Positions 1-9,384 of a stretch of 64,000 nt of DNA are shown here, in pieces. Both the position numbers and the translations under genes were made by a program. The notes beneath the pieces were generated by a model. The model had not been told where the DNA came from and did no database searches. It saw only the letters and a list, made by a program, of their open reading frames with translations. Within the stretch, counting starts at the first letter, position 1, and each line of letters opens with the position of its first letter. Source of the stretch: Thiomicrorhabdus aquaedulcis (GTDB lineage Bacteria; Pseudomonadota; Gammaproteobacteria; Thiomicrospirales; Thiomicrospiraceae); contig NZ_AP018722.1 in NCBI RefSeq assembly GCF_004001325.1, positions 2,170,001-2,234,000 on the forward strand, in the 5' to 3' direction.

Positions 1-1824
1 TGGGCTAAAACCAACCCCTAAGCGCAGATTATTGGCCGGCATTAACGCCAATTCTTGATCAGTTTGGGTGTTTAAACCGCCAATTAATTCCAGTGCCGCA
101 TTGGTTGACCAGGCCTGGTTAAGACGATGGTTAACGCTGAACTCAAACCCGTGAATTTGTGCATTGGTTTGCAGCGATTGCATTTCGGGAATTGCCGCTG
201 GATTGGTGGAGGCAACGATTGCGCCATTAATGGTGCGATAGGCGCCCGTGTTGGCCAAATAAATGTAGTTGTCTATCCAGTTTTGGTACACCGTGGCGAC
301 CATTTGGGTTTTGGGGGTTTGCCACCGCAGCGACAAATCGGTGTTTAACGCGGTTTCGGCTTTAAGTTCAGGATTGCCCAATTGATAGGCTTGCACGCCA
401 CCGTGCACGCCTTCGGCGTACAGCTCAAAAATACTGGGCGCTCTAAAACCGCGCGCAATATTACCGGCCACGCTCCAGTTGGGCGTTACGCGGTAAGTCG
501 CCCCCAGCGAACCGCTGGCCACTTCAAATTGACGCGCATTGTTGCTGGCGTTTACCACTTCGCTTGTGGCGTTGAGTGGGGTATTCACTTCGTGCCAGTC
601 GTAGCGCGCGCCCATTTGCAGTAACCAACGATCGTAATCGGCTTCTTCAAACAAGGTGATGGCGCGGGTGCTCACATCGGCGGTGGGCGCGAGCGATCCC
701 GAACGCAACGTTTGAGCTTTTTCACCCATTTCAACCGCCAATTCGCCTGCAAAATCGCCTAGTTTTGGATGCGCTATGGCCAATTTAACATCGTCACGCT
801 TCACCAATAAATCTAAATATTTAGGGGCATTTTCTTTGGTCGATAACTCTTCAAACTCCACCCCGGTAAAGGCTTCACGTTGATTACGTACGTGCGTCCA
901 ACTGGGTTTTAGCACCCAGTCATCGCCCAACTCAAATTCGGCTTTTAATTGGGTTTCGTTGTTTTGCAATTTTTGCCCGGTGGGTACGGCCACGAATGGA
1001 CTGTTGCGGTTAGCGGCGGTGATGCCTAAATAGTTTTGCTGGGCGTTCCATTGGGTGTGGCGCAGCTCAATTAAGCCCCAGTCGTCTTGATAGCCCACAC
1101 CAATATTGCCCGCTTGGGTGGCAAAGTTAGTAAACGGCACTTCACCGACAAACAAAGGTTTATCGCTGGCTGCGCTGTTGGGAGTCGCGCCTTGTGACGA
1201 GGCTACATTGGGCACGGTAAAATTATCGCCCTGACGATTGACCAGGCCTGCTTGAATACCAAAACGCTCTGAACCCGTACCCATTTTAACGCCCAGCATG
1301 CGCTCTTGATTGTTGCTGTTGTATTCGGTTGCCACTTGGCCACCCACAGGTTGGCCGTAAGGAATGGGCGCTTGAATCACGTTGACTACACCGCCCAAAG
1401 CCTCAGAACCGTACAACACACTTTGCGGGCCTCGCACCACTTCAATGCGCTCGGCCAAATAGGGTTCGGTGTTGGGTAAATGACGCGTGCCGTTGGCTTG
1501 GTCGTCGGTGCTTTGGCCGTTAGAAAGCACCTTGACGCGATCGCCGCTTAGCCCTCTAATAATGGGTTTACCGGCTTGTGTGCCGGTAGACAAATTGTTG
1601 ACCCCGGGAATATGATCCAACATTTCGCCCAATGAGCCGCTGTCGAGCGCCATTTTTTGCGCCCCACTGACGCTGTCAATTTGCGAGGGCACTTCAAACG
1701 CCGTATGCTCGTGAATGGGCGAGCCACTCACGGTAATGGGCGATAACTGAGTAGGCTCGGCGGCGTAAACGCTTAACAAGCCGCTGGCCGCCCAAAGGGC
1801 GAGCGTTAATTTGGTGTAATGCAT
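1..1824 (-). CDS. TonB-dependent outer-membrane receptor, copy A (C-terminus beyond window)
   Basis: Outer-membrane beta-barrel receptor that imports a metal or metal complex using TonB energy. Reading the minus strand from ATG 1824 (preceded by a TAGGAAA ribosome site) gives a signal peptide ending near YAA/EP, then a plug domain with the typical RIEVVRGPQSVLYGSEALGG stretch, then barrel strands such as GFRAPSIFELYAEG. The frame stays open to base 1, so the last strands lie outside the window. It is closely paralogous to the gene just upstream (1920-4103): the first ~35 residues and many barrel strands are almost identical. Shared HEH residues after the signal peptide and the upstream Zur-like box suggest zinc (ZnuD-like), which is inference. 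It is probably cotranscribed with copy B. Confidence 0.9.
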   Translation of the reverse strand, partial: MHYTKLTLALWAASGLLSVYAAEPTQLSPITVSGSPIHEHTAFEVPSQIDSVSGAQKMALDSGSLGEMLDHIPGVNNLSTGTQAGKPIIRGLSGDRVKVLSNGQSTDDQANGTRHLPNTEPYLAERIEVVRGPQSVLYGSEALGGVVNVIQAPIPYGQPVGGQVATEYNSNNQERMLGVKMGTGSERFGIQAGLVNRQGDNFTVPNVASSQGATPNSAASDKPLFVGEVPFTNFATQAGNIGVGYQDDWGLIELRHTQWNAQQNYLGITAANRNSPFVAVPTGQKLQNNETQLKAEFELGDDWVLKPSWTHVRNQREAFTGVEFEELSTKENAPKYLDLLVKRDDVKLAIAHPKLGDFAGELAVEMGEKAQTLRSGSLAPTADVSTRAITLFEEADYDRWLLQMGARYDWHEVNTPLNATSEVVNASNNARQFEVASGSLGATYRVTPNWSVAGNIARGFRAPSIFELYAEGVHGGVQAYQLGNPELKAETALNTDLSLRWQTPKTQMVATVYQNWIDNYIYLANTGAYRTINGAIVASTNPAAIPEMQSLQTNAQIHGFEFSVNHRLNQAWSTNAALELIGGLNTQTDQELALMPANNLRLGVGFSP

Positions 1825-1881
1825 GGTGTTTCCTAAAATTTTTTAATATTTGTTTAATGTTTGCTTATTATTTGCTTATTA

Positions 1882-1912
1882 ACCAGGCCTGTTCAGTTTG
1901 ACCAGGCCTGGT
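1882..1912. repeat. Two copies of the ACCAGGCCTGGT palindrome between the receptor genes
   Basis: The 95-bp spacer between the two receptor genes holds an incomplete copy (1882-1893, right arm degraded) and a perfect copy (1901-1912) of the window-wide palindrome. No promoter or Zur-like dyad is visible here, so copy A is probably read from the promoter upstream of 4533. The hairpins could tune expression or protect the upstream mRNA; this is untested. Confidence 0.8.
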
Positions 1913-1919
1913 TAAACCC

Positions 1920-4103
1920 TTAAAAACTCATGCGCGCGCTTAACTGCACATTGCGGCCTTGGTTTAGGGTGTAACCTTTGTAGGTGCTTAAAAAGTCAAC
2001 GTAGTCGGTGTCAAACAGGTTTTCAACCCGCGCGCCCAAACTCACCACTTGGCGATCCAGCTTAACCTGCGCTTGATACCCGACGTTCCACAACGCGTAA
2101 GCGTCGGTTGAGGCGCGGCCAAAGGACGTGGTGTCAAATTGTGAAAACGGCTCGTAATCGCCCGCGGTTTTTTGACTGTCGACCATTTTCACCCCCAAAC
2201 TTACTTTTTGTGCCCGCACGCCAGCCCAATCTTGCGGCTGATAATGCACGCCCAAACGCAAATTGTTGGCGGGCATTAACGGTAGGTTTTGACTGTTTTT
2301 GGTGTCGCGTCCGGCAATCAGTTCTAACGCCGCGTCGGTTGACCAGGCCTGGTTAAGTTGACGATTAACGCTCAATTCAAAGCCGTGAATTTGCGCGTTG
2401 GTTTGGCGCGATTGCATCTCGGGCACTAAACCGTCTCCGGATGAGGTTTCGGTTTGACCTTCCGCCCCCAAACCTTCTTCAATCGCCGCTTCGGTGTAGC
2501 GATACAGTCCGGTGTTGGCCAAATAAATATAATTGTCTATCCAATTTTGATACACCGTGGCGACCATTTGGGTTTTGGGGGTTTGCCAACGCAGCGATAA
2601 ATCGGTGTTTAACGCGGTTTCGGCTTTTAAATCAGGGTTGCCCAATTGATACGCTTGCACGCCACCGTGTTCGCCCCCGGCGTAAAGTTCAAAAATGCTA
2701 GGCGCTCTAAAGCCGCGGGCAATATTACCCGCCACGCTCCAGTTGGGCGTTACCCGGTAGGTCGCGCCCAGTGAGCCGCTGGCCACTTCAAATTGACGGG
2801 TGTGGTTGCTGGCGTTAAAAATTCCGCTTTCAATAAAATGCTCGTTGCTGTCCAACGGCGCGTTTACATCGTGCCAGTCGTAACGTGCACCCATTTGCAC
2901 CAACCAACGGTCGTAATCGGCCTCTTCAAACACGTACAGCGCGCGTTTGCTTACGTTGGCGTTGGGCGATAAGTGACCCGAGCGCAAAGATTGTGATTTT
3001 TCGGTGGCTTCAATGCCCACTTCGCCTTCAAAGTCGCCTATTTTGGGGTGTTGCACCGCCAATTTTACGTCGTCGCGTTTGACCAAAATATCCAAATAAT
3101 GCTCGGTGCCTTTGTCCTCGCTCATGGTTTCATAGCCTAAATCGTGCGACTCTTCGCGCTGATTGCGGGTGTGCGTCCAGCTGGGTTTTAGCACCCAGTC
3201 ACCGCCCAACTCAAGTTCGGCTTTTAATTGAGTTTCGTCGTTGTGCAATTTTTGCCCGGTGGCCACGACTTCGTAAGGCTCATCGGCCGCACCCTCTTCC
3301 GCGCCAACAAAGTTTTGTTTGGCGTTCCACTGAGTGTGACGCACCTCCATTAAGCCCCAATCGCCTTGCCAACCCAACCCAATGTTCGCGCCTTGGTTTT
3401 CAAAATTGGTGTTAGGCACCTCACCGGTTAACAGCGGAGTATCGCTGGGCGCATCGTTTGGCGTTACGCCCAATGCTTGGCGCACGCTGGGCACGCTAAA
3501 ATTGTCGGCTTGACGTTTAACCACGCCGGCTTGAATCCCAAACTGCTCTGAGCCGGCACCCATTTTGACCCCAAACAGGGTTTCTTGATTGTTGGTGTTG
3601 TATTCGCTGGCGATCTCACCGTGCACACCTTGGCCGTACGGAATCGGCGCTTGAATCACGTTGACCACACCGCCCACCGCCTCAGAGCCGTACAGCACGC
3701 TTTGCGGGCCGCGAATCACTTCTATGCGCTCGGCCAAAAACGGTTCTGTATTGGGGTTATGGCGGGTGTCGTACCCCTGAAAATCGGTGCTTTGACCGTT
3801 GGATAAAATTTTAATCCGATTGCCGGTTAACCCACGAATCACCGGCTTGCCCGACTGCGCGCCAGTAGACAAGTGGTTGACCCCGGGAATGTGATCCAAC
3901 ATCTGGCCCAGTGAGCCGCTGTCGAGTGCCATTTTTTGCGCCCCGCTGACGCTGTCAATTTGCGAGGGCACTTCAAACGCCGTATGCTCGTGAATGGGCG
4001 AACCACTGACGGTAATGGGCGATAAGTGAGTAGGCTCGGCGGCGTAAACGCTTAGAAAGCCGCTGGTCGCCCAAAGGGCGAGCGTTAATTTGGTGTAATG
4101 CAT
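1920..4103 (-). CDS. TonB-dependent outer-membrane receptor, copy B (ZnuD-like)
   Basis: Complete receptor of 727 residues. I chose ATG 4103 (MHYTKLTLALW...) over an upstream in-frame start, because it follows a good ribosome site (TAGGAAACATC) and begins a normal signal peptide cleaved after VYAA. The plug domain (about residues 45-150) contains GQMLDHIPGV and the conserved RGPQSVLYGSEAVGG; the barrel follows and ends in a C-terminal Phe (SARMSF), as usual for Omp85-assembled barrels. An acidic stretch between barrel strands (EEGAADEP region) replaces a different sequence in copy A, so extracellular loops have diverged while strands are conserved. A copy of the ACCAGGCCTGGT palindrome sits inside the gene at 2342-2353, encoding part of LNQAWST. 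Likely operon with the small gene 4186-4533. Confidence 0.92.
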   Translation of the reverse strand: MHYTKLTLALWATSGFLSVYAAEPTHLSPITVSGSPIHEHTAFEVPSQIDSVSGAQKMALDSGSLGQMLDHIPGVNHLSTGAQSGKPVIRGLTGNRIKILSNGQSTDFQGYDTRHNPNTEPFLAERIEVIRGPQSVLYGSEAVGGVVNVIQAPIPYGQGVHGEIASEYNTNNQETLFGVKMGAGSEQFGIQAGVVKRQADNFSVPSVRQALGVTPNDAPSDTPLLTGEVPNTNFENQGANIGLGWQGDWGLMEVRHTQWNAKQNFVGAEEGAADEPYEVVATGQKLHNDETQLKAELELGGDWVLKPSWTHTRNQREESHDLGYETMSEDKGTEHYLDILVKRDDVKLAVQHPKIGDFEGEVGIEATEKSQSLRSGHLSPNANVSKRALYVFEEADYDRWLVQMGARYDWHDVNAPLDSNEHFIESGIFNASNHTRQFEVASGSLGATYRVTPNWSVAGNIARGFRAPSIFELYAGGEHGGVQAYQLGNPDLKAETALNTDLSLRWQTPKTQMVATVYQNWIDNYIYLANTGLYRYTEAAIEEGLGAEGQTETSSGDGLVPEMQSRQTNAQIHGFELSVNRQLNQAWSTDAALELIAGRDTKNSQNLPLMPANNLRLGVHYQPQDWAGVRAQKVSLGVKMVDSQKTAGDYEPFSQFDTTSFGRASTDAYALWNVGYQAQVKLDRQVVSLGARVENLFDTDYVDFLSTYKGYTLNQGRNVQLSARMSF

Positions 4104-4185
4104 GATGTTTCCTAATTTTTTAAATTTAATAGTTTTAATAACGGTTAACAGGCCATTGACCAGGCCTGGTAAAACGCTTAAAAAA

Positions 4186-4533
4186 TTAGAATGGCGGCGG
4201 AGCGCGCGGAGTAAAAAGACAGAACGCGCGCGGTTGATGCACGCAATAAAACGGCTGCGCCAAAGGCACAAACGGAGCGGGTTTTACTAAAGAAAAGTGT
4301 AACGAATCAAGCTTGGCCGCTGGATGCGCCAAGCCTTCAAACAAGTCACAGGTTTCGGAGTGTTCGTGAAACAGATGCACCTGCGCGTGCACCACGCCAA
4401 TGGTTTGCGCCACCGCAAACACACCCAGCAACGCCAGCATAGGCCAAGGTGCAAGCGCGCGCTTAAAAAAGCGCTCAAATAAAGGGCTAGGCAGGCCATT
4501 TAAGGCAAAAAGGCGGTGTAAATTCATACCCAT
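4186..4533 (-). CDS. Small His-rich membrane/periplasmic protein upstream of the receptors
   Basis: About 115 residues; the start is uncertain (ATG 4533 or ATG 4527; a further TTG lies upstream). After a basic N-terminus (LHRLFALNG...FKRAL) there is one hydrophobic segment (WPMLALLGVFAVAQTIGVVHA) followed by VHLFHEHSETCDLFEGLAH, with several His and a Cys that could bind metal. Similar short proteins (DUF2946-like) are often found just upstream of TonB receptors in zinc or copper regulons, so a periplasmic metal-handling accessory is likely by context. It follows the Zur-like dyad directly and precedes receptor copy B by ~80 bp containing one palindrome copy (4159-4170). I do not recognise a precise family. 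Confidence 0.65.
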   Translation of the reverse strand: MGMNLHRLFALNGLPSPLFERFFKRALAPWPMLALLGVFAVAQTIGVVHAQVHLFHEHSETCDLFEGLAHPAAKLDSLHFSLVKPAPFVPLAQPFYCVHQPRAFCLFTPRAPPPF

Positions 4534-4567
4534 AGTATACAAGAGTGTTAAGTCAAATAGACGTAAA

Positions 4568-4582
4568 TGTTACTTTGTAACA
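4568..4582 (-). promoter_or_regulatory. Zur-like operator upstream of the receptor operon
   Basis: TGTTACTTTGTAACA is a perfect 6+3+6 dyad about 35 bp upstream of the small gene. It matches the core of the gammaproteobacterial Zur consensus (ATGTTATANTATAACAT). A possible promoter (minus strand TTGTTA, 16 bp, TCTATT) overlaps it, so a bound repressor would block transcription. A second, closer match precedes the COG0523 gene (39709-39725). The assignment rests on consensus knowledge; no zur gene is in the window. Confidence 0.65.
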
Positions 4583-4600
4583 AGCAATATCAACACAACA

Positions 4601-6472
4601 TCAACGCACCACCACCGCTTGGATGGTTTCGAGCTGCACCGGTTCGCCCAGCGAGGCCTCCACCTGCGATTTAACAACCTCCAACTGAGCACGACTGAGC
4701 GGATTGGCCACCAATAATTTTGCTGAGATAAACAATGGCTCGTCCATCCGAATCTTAACGTCTCGTAACACCACCTCTTGGTATTGCCAGCCTTCAAGCT
4801 GGTGGACAATTTTTTTCTCTTTGACCATGCTGTTAAAACCGATCACTAAAGGAATACTAACCAAGACAACCAACGGAAAAATCAACAATAGACCCTTTTT
4901 AGCCACTTTAAACGGACTAAATCCCATGACCAAAAAAGCGGCCGCGGCCGCCAACACCATACCGATTAGATTGGTTAAAAAAAGCAAAAATGCGCCCCAA
5001 AAAATCGACCAATCCAACCAGCCAATCCCAATGGCCGATACCGCTAAGGGTGGCACTAGAGCCACAGCAATCGCCACACCCGCTAAACTTTTAGCCACTT
5101 GCGAGCGCGCACTGGCGTAAGCGCCAGCAATACCCGCAATAATGGCCACGCCTAAATCCAAAATGGTTGGCCTAATTCGTGCAAGCATCTCGCTGTTTAA
5201 ATCATGCAACGGCATCATCACGGTAAGCAATACCCCAAAAAACAAGGCTAAGGCGATTCCAATCCACAGCGTTTTTATACTCCCTATAACCAGCTCGTTA
5301 CTCTGCCGTAACACTCCCATAGACAACGAAATAATAGGCGTCATAAGCGGTGCTAAAATCATGGCACCAATAATAACCGGTGCCGAATTGGCAAATAAAC
5401 CAATAGTGGCCAATACCGAGGATAAAATCATCAATACCACAAACGATTCCGACAACGCCGCACTCTCTTTTAAAGAGACAAACATCTCTTTAAGCTCTTC
5501 TTTATCAGCGTGGTAAATCCATGGCAAAGGCCGCCCACACAGTTGCATCATGGCTTGACCTTTAGGCAACTTAGAGACATCAATCAACTCGGCAATAACC
5601 GGTTCGGTGCTTTTTTGTGGCAGTTGCGTTGTCCGAATGTTTAACGCGTTTTCTTGCACCGTAACGCACAAACTGTTAGCCGTATGCGCCTGACCATCCA
5701 AGGTATATTGAATGGATTGCGCCGCGCTTACCGTAATGGTTTGCGTTTTAATATGTCCTGCATAACTGGGTATGTTGGTAAAACGCCCTGGCTTTGGCAG
5801 CACTTTGGTAAAAAAGAAATGCAACACTTCGGTCATGCTTCTAGGGGCTAAAATAACCGTGTGCAAACTGGCGTGATCGTTTTGCGTGTCGCCCACTACG
5901 CGTCGGGTAAAGTCGCTGGCACTGGGACGATAGACCACCGCGATGCCCAATGCAGCAGCTTTGACCTCGACGTCTTTTGCCGTTTTCAAGGTGTACGGTG
6001 ACAAATGCGCCTGGCGGACATTTTTAGCCAGCACCAGCACATTAAACAGTTTGCTCCACCAACCTACATCCACTTTTGCGGCCGATTGCATCAACGCGTG
6101 TTGACCCAACATCACCGAGCTCAACACAGGTTGTCCATTGCAAAGCATTAAATCGGCCGCCATCGCCTCTTTCGCTTGATTAAAATCGTCTAACGCTTCG
6201 GCTAAGGTGGCGGCTAACGGAAAACTACGATAAAACCACTGCATCTCAGGGTGGGGTAAAAATCCCAACACCCAATTATGTTGGGCGGCCATAGGCAATA
6301 GCGTGTAAAACGCCTGATCGCCTAACCACGTTAAAACCGTTTGATTGGCAAAGTCCGCAGCGCGCACTTGAGCATCAAACGCAACAAACTCACAGGGTAA
6401 ATCCAGTAAAGCTGGTTTAATCTTCCCTTCAAATTCAACACGACGCTCTGCGTCAAATAAGACCTTAATCAT
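4601..6472 (-). CDS. DUF389 (TIGR00341) membrane protein with a lipid-kinase-like N-terminal domain
   Basis: 623 residues. The C-terminal half is the DUF389 membrane domain: six or so hydrophobic helices with SESFVVLMILSSVLATIGL, NSAPVIIGAMILAPLM and GVAIAVALVPPLAVSAIG, the family signature. The N-terminal ~300 residues resemble the catalytic fold of diacylglycerol/sphingosine kinases: a GDQAFYTLLPMAA region where these kinases have GGDGT, DLMLCNGQPVLSSVMLG where they have DxxxxNG...G, and a closing YTLDGQAH...NALNI segment like the IDGE strand. The canonical GGDGT is not intact, so catalysis is doubtful. Function is unknown; a role in membrane lipid or stress response is only a guess. The stop lies ~68 bp upstream of the receptor operon, same strand. 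Confidence 0.85.
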   Translation of the reverse strand: MIKVLFDAERRVEFEGKIKPALLDLPCEFVAFDAQVRAADFANQTVLTWLGDQAFYTLLPMAAQHNWVLGFLPHPEMQWFYRSFPLAATLAEALDDFNQAKEAMAADLMLCNGQPVLSSVMLGQHALMQSAAKVDVGWWSKLFNVLVLAKNVRQAHLSPYTLKTAKDVEVKAAALGIAVVYRPSASDFTRRVVGDTQNDHASLHTVILAPRSMTEVLHFFFTKVLPKPGRFTNIPSYAGHIKTQTITVSAAQSIQYTLDGQAHTANSLCVTVQENALNIRTTQLPQKSTEPVIAELIDVSKLPKGQAMMQLCGRPLPWIYHADKEELKEMFVSLKESAALSESFVVLMILSSVLATIGLFANSAPVIIGAMILAPLMTPIISLSMGVLRQSNELVIGSIKTLWIGIALALFFGVLLTVMMPLHDLNSEMLARIRPTILDLGVAIIAGIAGAYASARSQVAKSLAGVAIAVALVPPLAVSAIGIGWLDWSIFWGAFLLFLTNLIGMVLAAAAAFLVMGFSPFKVAKKGLLLIFPLVVLVSIPLVIGFNSMVKEKKIVHQLEGWQYQEVVLRDVKIRMDEPLFISAKLLVANPLSRAQLEVVKSQVEASLGEPVQLETIQAVVVR

Positions 6473-6655
6473 GCTTCTATCCTACTTTTTTACCAAACCC
6501 GTTAAAAAATTAGTGTACACCAAACACCCCACTGCAACCGACTCGTCCTCATTCAACAAGCCATGTTTAAATAAGTTAAATGCAATAACAGCGCCCAAGT
6601 ACGCCAAAATTTGTATAATTCAAAAACACAATTTTATTACCAAGAGAATTTAATC

Positions 6656-8296
6656 ATGGCAATCTCCCCTTTGGCTGGCAAACCCGCACCTTATTCGCTA
6701 CTTGAAAACATCCCCAAACTTATGGCCGATTATTACACCTTAAAGCCCGACGTTAACCAAGTCAGTCAAGCGGTGAGTTTTGGCACCTCTGGGCATCGTG
6801 GTTGCTCAAGCAAAACTACCTTTAACGAAGATCACATTGCGGCCATTTGCCAAGCCATTGTTGAGTACCGTTATTTGCAAGGCACAGTAGGCCCGCTGTA
6901 CATTGGCATGGACACCCACGCGCTGTCGGAAGCGGCGCACGCCACCGCCATTCAGGTGTTTGCCGCCAATAAAATTACGGTGTTTATTCAAGCCAACGGC
7001 CGCTACACCCCCACGCCAGTCATTTCAAACGCCATTTTAAGTTACAACCAAGGCCGCAAAGGCGGGTTGTGTGACGGCGTGATTATTACCCCCTCGCACA
7101 ATCCACCGCAAGACGGCGGGTTTAAATACAATCCGCCTACGGGCGGGCCGGCCGACACCGACGCCACCAACTGGATTCAAGACCGCGCCAACGCCATGAT
7201 TAAAAATGGCTTAACCGAGGTAAAACGTCTGCCCATTAATGAGGCGATGGCGTCCGAGTTTGTCGTCCCCACCGACCTGATTACCCCCTATGTTGAAAAC
7301 CTTGGTCAAGTCATTAATATGCAAGCCATTAAAGACGCTGGCTTAAAATTGGCCATTGACCCTATGGGCGGCGCGGCCGTTGATTACTGGGCGCCCATTG
7401 CTCAACATTACGGTCTAAACATTGACATTGTTAACCCCAAAGTAGACCCCACGTTTGGCTTTATGTCGGTCGACAAAGACGGCAAAATCCGTATGGATTG
7501 CTCGTCACCTTACGCCATGGCCAGTTTAATTGGCCTTAAAGACAATTACGATTTGGCCTTTGGCAACGACCCCGACGTGGATCGTCATGGCATTGTGACC
7601 AAATCGGTGGGCTTAATGAACCCCAACCACTACTTAGCGGTGGTAATTCAGTATCTGTTTACCCATCGTCCCAATTGGCCGCAAAACGCCGCCGTGGGCA
7701 AAACGTTGGTGTCCAGCTCAATGATTGACCGTGTAGCGCACGCGCTTAATTTAAACCTGTGTGAAGTCCCTGTGGGCTTTAAATGGTTTGTAGACGGTTT
7801 GCAAACCGGCACCTTTGGCTTTGGCGGCGAAGAGTCGGCTGGTGCGTCGTTTTTACGCCTAGACGGCGGGCCGTGGAGCACCGATAAAGACGGCATTATT
7901 TTAAACTTATTGGCTGCCGAAATGACCGCCGTTACCGGCAAAGACCCGGGTGAGCTGTACCAAGAATTAACCCAACAATTTGGCAACCCTATTTACACTC
8001 GCATTGACGCACCCGCCAACCGCGAACAAAAAGCCATTTTAAGCAACCTGTCGCCTGACATGGTGAAAGCCAGCACGCTGGCCGGAGAGGCCATTACCGC
8101 CAAACTCACCCACGCGCCCGGCAACGGTGCGGCCATTGGCGGGTTAAAAATCACCACCCAAAACGGTTGGTTTGCAGCACGTCCATCGGGCACCGAGGAC
8201 ATTTACAAAATATACGCCGAAAGCTTTTTAGGCCAAGAGCACCTTGACGCCATCTTAAAAGAAGCCCAAGCCATCGTTACGGACGCGCTCGCATAA
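6656..8296 (+). CDS. pgm: Phosphoglucomutase (alpha-D-glucose phosphate-specific)
   Basis: Interconverts glucose 1-phosphate and glucose 6-phosphate in the cytoplasm, linking glycolysis to glycogen and nucleotide-sugar synthesis. 546 residues, the length of E. coli Pgm. GTSGHRG (residues 43-49) is the N-terminal signature; [11 protein letters not shown] carries the phosphorylated Ser147; [12 protein letters not shown] binds Mg2+; [11 protein letters not shown] is the sugar loop; [12 protein letters not shown] binds phosphate at the C-terminus. I take ATG 6656 (MAISPLAG) rather than an in-frame ATG at 6611, because the former matches the family N-terminus and has AGAG upstream. Confidence 0.96.
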   Translation: MAISPLAGKPAPYSLLENIPKLMADYYTLKPDVNQVSQAVSFGTSGHRGCSSKTTFNEDHIAAICQAIVEYRYLQGTVGPLYIGMDTHALSEAAHATAIQVFAANKITVFIQANGRYTPTPVISNAILSYNQGRKGGLCDGVIITPSHNPPQDGGFKYNPPTGGPADTDATNWIQDRANAMIKNGLTEVKRLPINEAMASEFVVPTDLITPYVENLGQVINMQAIKDAGLKLAIDPMGGAAVDYWAPIAQHYGLNIDIVNPKVDPTFGFMSVDKDGKIRMDCSSPYAMASLIGLKDNYDLAFGNDPDVDRHGIVTKSVGLMNPNHYLAVVIQYLFTHRPNWPQNAAVGKTLVSSSMIDRVAHALNLNLCEVPVGFKWFVDGLQTGTFGFGGEESAGASFLRLDGGPWSTDKDGIILNLLAAEMTAVTGKDPGELYQELTQQFGNPIYTRIDAPANREQKAILSNLSPDMVKASTLAGEAITAKLTHAPGNGAAIGGLKITTQNGWFAARPSGTEDIYKIYAESFLGQEHLDAILKEAQAIVTDALA

Positions 8297-8349
8297 ACAC
8301 GCCAGATTCGCCCACCACAACCATTTCACCACCGCCAAACTCGTTAGGT

Positions 8350-9288
8350 GTGGCCTTGGTTTTAGGCAGTGGTGGCGCGCGCGGCTTAGCGCACATTGGG
8401 GTGATTCGTTGGTTAGAGTCGCACAATTACCACATTCAATCCATCTCGGGCAGCTCGATTGGCGCGCTCATTGGTGGCGCGCACGCCGCGGGCAAATTAG
8501 ACGAACTGGAAGCCTGGTTTAAAAGTCTTACCCAAAGTGATATTTTTAGCCTAGCCGACATTGCCTGGATGCGCACCGGACTCATTAAGGGCAACCGACT
8601 CTTTGACACTCTTAAAGAGATTATTGGCGACCCTAACATTGAAGACCTGCCCATTCCGTTTACCGCAGTGGCCAGCGACATTGAAAACGAAAAAGAAGTG
8701 TGGCTCGAACGCGGCTCGTTACTGACCGCTATACGAGCCTCTACCGCCTTGCCAATGATTTTTACTCCCAGCCAAATTGACGGCTTAACGTTGGTAGACG
8801 GTGGCGTGCTTAACCCCATTCCCATTGCGCCCACTTTTAGGCAAACCCCCGACCTAACCGTAGCGGTTAACCTAGGTGGCAAACCCAAAACGGCGCGTGC
8901 CGTACCCTCTTTACCGGCCAGCGCCCTATTACCAGGCCTGGTCAAATCATCCAACAATGCCCACAGCGCAACTAACGTCTTTAAGCGCCGTTTAAAAAGC
9001 GTACTCAAATACCTTCACCTAAGCATTTTAGGCAAACTCTTTTTGACCGATAGCACCTTAAAAAGTAGCTTAAAAAACCCCTCTTACTGGGATGTATACG
9101 AAATAAGTTCGCGGGCGTTTGACAGCATGCAAAACAGTCTAGCGCGCCAAAAATTAGCCGACTACCCGCCCGACCGCCTAATTGAAATTTCGCGTGATGC
9201 CTGCGGCATGCTCGAATTTACCAAAGTGCATGAGATGATTGCACTGGGCTATCAAGCCGCCGAAACAGCGCTTAACCCAACACAGTGA
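8350..9288 (+). CDS. Patatin-like phospholipase (RssA/YchK type)
   Basis: Predicted serine acyl hydrolase. LGSGGARGLAHIGV forms the oxyanion hole, GSSIGALIGG holds the nucleophile (GxSxG), and DGGVLNPIP supplies the catalytic Asp. About 312 residues, normal for this family. The only canonical start is GTG 8350, with no good ribosome site; the frame stays open upstream to ATA 8293, overlapping the pgm stop (GCATAA), so a non-ATG start or a misread base (ATG would give a TGA/ATG overlap) is possible and would add [10 protein letters not shown]... to the N-terminus. A palindrome copy at 8931-8942 encodes LPGLV within the region between the two catalytic motifs and the C-terminal helices. Confidence 0.88.
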   Translation: MALVLGSGGARGLAHIGVIRWLESHNYHIQSISGSSIGALIGGAHAAGKLDELEAWFKSLTQSDIFSLADIAWMRTGLIKGNRLFDTLKEIIGDPNIEDLPIPFTAVASDIENEKEVWLERGSLLTAIRASTALPMIFTPSQIDGLTLVDGGVLNPIPIAPTFRQTPDLTVAVNLGGKPKTARAVPSLPASALLPGLVKSSNNAHSATNVFKRRLKSVLKYLHLSILGKLFLTDSTLKSSLKNPSYWDVYEISSRAFDSMQNSLARQKLADYPPDRLIEISRDACGMLEFTKVHEMIALGYQAAETALNPTQ

Positions 9289-9384
9289 CCAAAAAACCAA
9301 CAAACTAACCCACTAACTTACCAACACGCTCATTTTTTTTGGTAAAGTGAGTGCTTATTTATCTACTTAGGCTATGCGCTAAAC

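Noticed and set aside
382-624. Plus-strand open frame opposite the first receptor
   Set aside because: Lies antisense to conserved receptor coding sequence and has no family resemblance. The same applies to the many open frames opposite other genes, several of which contain TRPG only because they cross the palindrome.
1825-1919. Zur box between the two receptors
   Set aside because: No TGTTA...TAACA dyad present; copy A is more likely read through from the upstream promoter.
4102-4290. Short plus-strand frame at the receptor operon leader
   Set aside because: Overlaps the receptor start, a palindrome copy and the small gene; no ribosome site.
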